Assembly (NCBI GenBank): GCA_027296525.1
Contig: JAPUJA010000220.1
Coordinates: forward strand, 1 to 6,292
From: Pseudomonadota bacterium
GTDB taxonomy: Bacteria; Pseudomonadota; Alphaproteobacteria; UBA828; JAPUJA01
Length of the DNA stretch: 6,292 bases
Direction: 5' to 3'
Part shown: positions 5,595-6,292 of the stretch, one piece after another
How the letters are laid out: each line of letters begins with the position of its first letter
Numbering within the stretch: position 1 is the first letter of the stretch
Translations under genes and position numbers: made by a program
The notes under the pieces: model-generated
Database searches by the model: none
What the model was told of the DNA's origin: nothing
What the model saw: only the letters and a program-made list of their open reading frames with translations

Positions 5595-6292
5595 ATGGCA
5601 GACAAGGAGAGCAAGCTACCCGCCGAGGCCGCCCGGGCGGCCGTCGATGCCTTCTTGAAGAAGGCGGCGCTCACCCCGGCTGAGCCGCGCTCCGGCCCGC
5701 GCGGGCGGCTTATCTTCGCGATGGACGCGACGGCGAGTCGGCAGCCCAGTTGGGATCGGGCCTGCCAGATCCAGGGCGAGATGTTCCAGGCGACGGAAGC
5801 ATTGGGCGGGCTCGAAGTGCAGCTCATCTATTACCGCGGCTTCGGCCAGTGTCGAGCGACGAAGTGGTTCACCGACCCGAGGGACCTCCTGCAGCACATG
5901 ACCCGGGTGTTCTGCCTCGGGGGCCACACGCAGATCGCCAAGGTGCTTCGCCACGCGATCAACGAGACGAAGAAACGTAAAGTGGACGCCCTCGTTTTCG
6001 TCGGCGATTGCATGGAAGAAGAGGTCGATCGCCTCTGCCATCTGGCGGGCAAACTCGGGCTTCTGGGAGTGCCCGCCTTCATGTTCCACGAGGGCGGTGA
6101 GCCGGTGGCCGGGCGGGCCTTTCGCCAGATCGCGCGCCTGACGAAGGGGGCCTATTGCCCGTTTGATTCAAGCAGCGCGCAACAGCTGCGCGACCTCTTG
6201 AGCGCCGTTGCCGTCTACGCCGCGGGCGGCCGCGTGGCGCTCGAGCGTCACGTCGAACATTCGAGCGGCGAGGTCAAGCGCATCGCCAGCCA
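5595..6292 (+). CDS. VWA-like (von Willebrand factor A type) protein, partial, 3' end off the right edge
   Basis: The frame is open from ATG at 5595 to the edge (232 codons plus two bases). After a polar N-terminal helix-like stretch comes a hydrophobic strand and the MIDAS motif LIFAMDATAS, with D44, T46 and S48 in the D-x-T/S-x-S pattern. T112 (GGHTQIA) and D138 (LVFVGDCMEE) are candidates for the remaining metal-binding positions. This is the Rossmann-like fold of VWA domains, which usually bind protein partners through a divalent metal. There is no signal peptide, so a cytoplasmic location is likely. The start is the only ATG after the in-frame stop at 5556. Its ribosome site is poor: GAGG (5590-5593) lies 1 base before the ATG, and a stronger AAGGAG (5604-5609) lies inside the gene. 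The binding partner is unknown, and the next gene is outside the window. Confidence 0.85.
   Translation, partial: MADKESKLPAEAARAAVDAFLKKAALTPAEPRSGPRGRLIFAMDATASRQPSWDRACQIQGEMFQATEALGGLEVQLIYYRGFGQCRATKWFTDPRDLLQHMTRVFCLGGHTQIAKVLRHAINETKKRKVDALVFVGDCMEEEVDRLCHLAGKLGLLGVPAFMFHEGGEPVAGRAFRQIARLTKGAYCPFDSSSAQQLRDLLSAVAVYAAGGRVALERHVEHSSGEVKRIAS

Noticed and set aside
5464..5658. 64-codon plus-strand frame starting at TTG between the DUF3179 and VWA-like genes
   Set aside because: There is no ribosome site, its composition is that of GC-rich noise, and it overlaps the start of the VWA-like gene out of frame.

Overview
The window is GC-rich (by eye about 60-65% G+C) and tightly packed with protein genes on both strands. 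Gene content and base composition suggest a Pseudomonadota genome, most likely an alphaproteobacterium. The taxon is inferred, because no rRNA or other marker gene is present.

Left two thirds (1-4168, minus strand): a compact three-gene operon read right to left. It encodes (i) a class II glutamine amidotransferase of GlxB/MgsA size, (ii) a 652-residue protein joining a GXGXG (glutamate synthase alpha-subunit C-terminal type) domain to an FMN/Fe-S glutamate synthase catalytic domain, and (iii) a GltD-like FAD/NAD(P)H oxidoreductase with N-terminal Fe-S cysteines, which runs off the left edge. Genes i and ii overlap by 13 bases, and genes ii and iii are 2 bases apart, so the three are probably translationally coupled. 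Together they supply every activity of a glutamate synthase: ammonia release from glutamine, tunnelling and reductive amination at FMN, and electron supply from NAD(P)H. The layout is not that of ordinary GltBD. The large subunit is split, the central domain is missing, and GXGXG comes before the FMN domain, as in glxBCD/mgsABC operons. The substrate could be 2-oxoglutarate (glutamate synthase), methylamine plus glutamate (N-methylglutamate synthase-like) or something else. The window does not decide.

Middle (4169-4421): a 253-base divergent intergenic region. It holds a 6-bp inverted repeat with arms two helical turns apart, a weak candidate promoter for the minus-strand operon, and a 14-bp tandem duplication directly before the plus-strand gene.

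Right third (4422-6292, plus strand): an exported DUF3179 protein of unknown function. A 147-base spacer follows, with a GC-rich inverted repeat and an AT-rich promoter-like patch. The last gene is a VWA-like protein with a recognisable MIDAS motif, cut by the right edge.

I see no mobile element, CRISPR array, tRNA or rRNA. The most unusual part is the amidotransferase / fused GXGXG-FMN / GltD-like operon.
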